Shown: positions 5,465 to 6,688 of the stretch, one piece after another
How the letters are laid out: each line of letters begins with the position of its first letter
Position numbering within the stretch: the stretch's first letter is position 1
NCBI GenBank assembly: GCA_027625215.1
Contig: JAQBWJ010000130.1
Coordinates: 1-6,688, forward strand
Direction: 5' to 3'
Length of the DNA: 6,688 nt
Source: Candidatus Poribacteria bacterium
Lineage (GTDB): Bacteria; Poribacteria; WGA-4E; GCA-2687025
Translations under genes and position numbers: made by a program
The notes under the pieces: model-generated
The model's database searches: none
Told to the model about the DNA's origin: nothing
The model's input: only the letters and a program-made list of their open reading frames with translations

Positions 5465-6324
5465 AGAGCAGTTCCGAATGGCTGGCGCAGTTCCAGAAAA
5501 ACGCGCGAGAGGTATCGCCCCTCGTGTGGGAGGACGGCGACGCGATGACGGACGGCGAGCGCGACGCGATTGCGTCGTCCGTCGCGGCGTTTCAACTCGG
5601 TGAGAGCGGCGAGGGTCGGCATCTGTTGACGTGCGCGGAGGCGTACGCGGCGAAATCAGGCGACGCGGCGTACGTCGAAGCGTTGCGGCTATTCGTGCGC
5701 GAGGAGCAGCGTCACGCCGCCGACCTCGCCGTTGTGATGGAAGCGGTCGGCATCCCGCTCATCCGCAAGACGTGGGTGGACACGGTGTTTCGGCGGCTGC
5801 GGCACGTCGGCGGACGGTTCGGCGGGTTGGAGGTGTCGGTGGGCGTGCTCGTCACGGCGGAGATCATCGCGCAGACGTACTACCGCGCCCTCCGCGACGC
5901 GACGAGCTCGCGCACGCTACGGCGGCTCTGTCGGCAGATACTCACCGACGAGGCGGCGCACGTCCGGTTTCAGACGGAGCGGTTGGCGATCCTGCGGCAG
6001 GGCAGAGGGCGCGTCGGGCGGTGGGTGACGGCGGCGGCGCATCGCGGGTTGTTCGGGGCGACGTGCCTCATCGTGTGGTGGAAGCACGGGCGGGCGATGC
6101 GCGAGGGCGGGTTTTCGTTCGGGCGGTTTTGGCGCGGGGCGTGGAGCGCGTTTCGTCGGGCGATGCGGACGGCGGAGGGGCGGGTGTCAGGAGAGGAAGT
6201 TGTAGGGTTAACCGCGACTCCTCAGCAACGAGCAACGTTATCTGAGACTAAATCGGAGGCTTACTCTCAAACCAAAGACTCTCCTCAGATGACATCGTAT
6301 CCAGGTCAGTTTCCCACCCAATAG
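5461..6324 (+). CDS. Ferritin-like di-iron protein with altered C-terminus
   Basis: This is a probable ferritin-like four-helix protein binding two metal ions. Helix 1 is in the ESGEGRHLL region (48-56). Helix 2 has REEQRHAADL with EExxH at 81-85. Helix 3 has TAEIIAQTYYRAL (132-144, Glu 134). Helix 4 has TDEAAHVRF with DExxH at 163-167. This E, ExxH, E, ExxH order is the carboxylate-bridged di-iron pattern. Substrate and reaction cannot be read; oxidation chemistry or iron handling are possible. The TTG start overlaps the TGA of the preceding gene (TTGA), implying translational coupling, with GGATGAG 3 bases upstream. ATG 5545 with GGGAGG 11 bases before it is an alternative but would trim N-terminal sequence. 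After about residue 243 the very GC-rich coding changes to a lower-GC, Ser/Thr/Gln-rich tail that runs into the opposite-strand gene, so the native C-terminus was probably replaced. Confidence 0.83.
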   Translation: MKSSSEWLAQFQKNAREVSPLVWEDGDAMTDGERDAIASSVAAFQLGESGEGRHLLTCAEAYAAKSGDAAYVEALRLFVREEQRHAADLAVVMEAVGIPLIRKTWVDTVFRRLRHVGGRFGGLEVSVGVLVTAEIIAQTYYRALRDATSSRTLRRLCRQILTDEAAHVRFQTERLAILRQGRGRVGRWVTAAAHRGLFGATCLIVWWKHGRAMREGGFSFGRFWRGAWSAFRRAMRTAEGRVSGEEVVGLTATPQQRATLSETKSEAYSQTKDSPQMTSYPGQFPTQ

Positions 6325-6688
6325 AACTAAATGGATGAAGGTCGTGAGGTATCTTGGCAAAGTAACGACCAATGATCAGCAACGATGCAACCGCATTAAA
6401 CGCATTCTCTAGATTACCGTCCCGACGATGGGTGAACTCCTCGTGCTTGAGTTTGGTATGAGCATCCCACCATGGGAGATGTTTGTGGGAAAACCAATGT
6501 CGAAATGGCGCGAGATAGTTTCGCTTTCCCCCATCATCTAGCGTGACCGTACAAGTATAAAACTGTGATTTTTGTGATTCAGCAAACTCTCTGTAATGCG
6601 ATATTCCGATTCGATCCGAGATATGATCGAAAGTTGTGTATGGGCGAATTGAATCAGGTGGCGTATCCTTGGTGGGTCTCAACACCAC
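6248..6688 (-). CDS. Unrecognised helical protein, partial at window edge, possible HEPN-like fold
   Basis: The last 146 codons of a frame that reaches the right edge; the GTG at the edge may not be its true start. I do not recognise the family with confidence. The block HKHLPWWDAHTKLKHEEF (68-85), followed by NLENAFNAVASLLIIG (92-107), resembles the PWW..[YH]..[LV]KH...ENAxNA pattern of small uncharacterised helical proteins. RHWFSH (63-68) matches the Rx4H spacing of HEPN ribonucleases, but it precedes the helices and may be chance. Sampled GC is 47%, far below the neighbouring gene, which suggests transfer. The 3' end overlaps the tail of the ferritin-like gene by 77 bases in the opposite direction. 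Toxin or defence roles are possible but unproven. Confidence 0.65.
   Translation of the reverse strand: MVLRPTKDTPPDSIRPYTTFDHISDRIGISHYREFAESQKSQFYTCTVTLDDGGKRNYLAPFRHWFSHKHLPWWDAHTKLKHEEFTHRRDGNLENAFNAVASLLIIGRYFAKIPHDLHPFSSIGWETDLDTMSSEESLWFESKPPI

Noticed and set aside
6218..6288. CTCCTCAG direct repeat and CTCAG/CTGAG inverted repeats as a terminator or attachment site
   Set aside because: Arms are only 5 bp with long loops and no T-run; the repeat is too short to be significant.

Overview
The window comes from a high-GC bacterial chromosome with Shine-Dalgarno-led genes, an hflX GTPase gene and a glutathionyl-hydroquinone reductase type gene. Hand counts on single 60-base lines give about 65% GC in the first gene and in hflX, and about 80% in one line of the ferritin-like gene. 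Two genes are clearly less GC-rich (42% and 47% in sampled lines). No marker here fixes the phylum. Nothing requires a plasmid or phage, and I found no tRNA, rRNA, CRISPR array, transposase or integrase.

Layout, left to right. (1) A glutathione S-transferase of the glutathionyl-hydroquinone reductase family lies on the + strand behind a perfect 16-bp palindrome. Its C-terminus is broken by a frameshift near base 903, and the family's usual ending is readable in the next frame to base 993. (2) A lower-GC + strand gene encodes a DUF262 (GmrS/ParB-like) protein with an HNH-like C-terminal module. This is the architecture of modified-DNA restriction and other phage-defence proteins. (3) hflX lies on the - strand, converging on gene 2 with a 13-bp gap. 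(4) A 226-bp divergent intergenic region holds an hflX promoter candidate and a phased array of TGTGCG/CGCACA words. (5) A + strand cluster follows: a small membrane-anchored HEAT-repeat protein, a six-helix membrane protein of unknown function, and a ferritin-like di-iron protein whose TTG start overlaps the stop before it. (6) A lower-GC - strand gene runs off the right edge. Its 3' end overlaps the altered tail of the ferritin-like gene by 77 bp.

The main reading is a core chromosome with two acquired genes, each lying tail-to-tail with a host gene. One is a probable stand-alone defence nuclease. The other is an unrecognised helical protein with a possible HEPN-like Rx4H motif. The second theme is regulatory: the TGTGCG/CGCACA word array between hflX and the HEAT-protein gene shares a 10-bp word with a 17-bp dyad just before the membrane-protein gene. 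One transcription factor may therefore act at both places. The functions of the three-gene cluster and of the last gene are not known to me.
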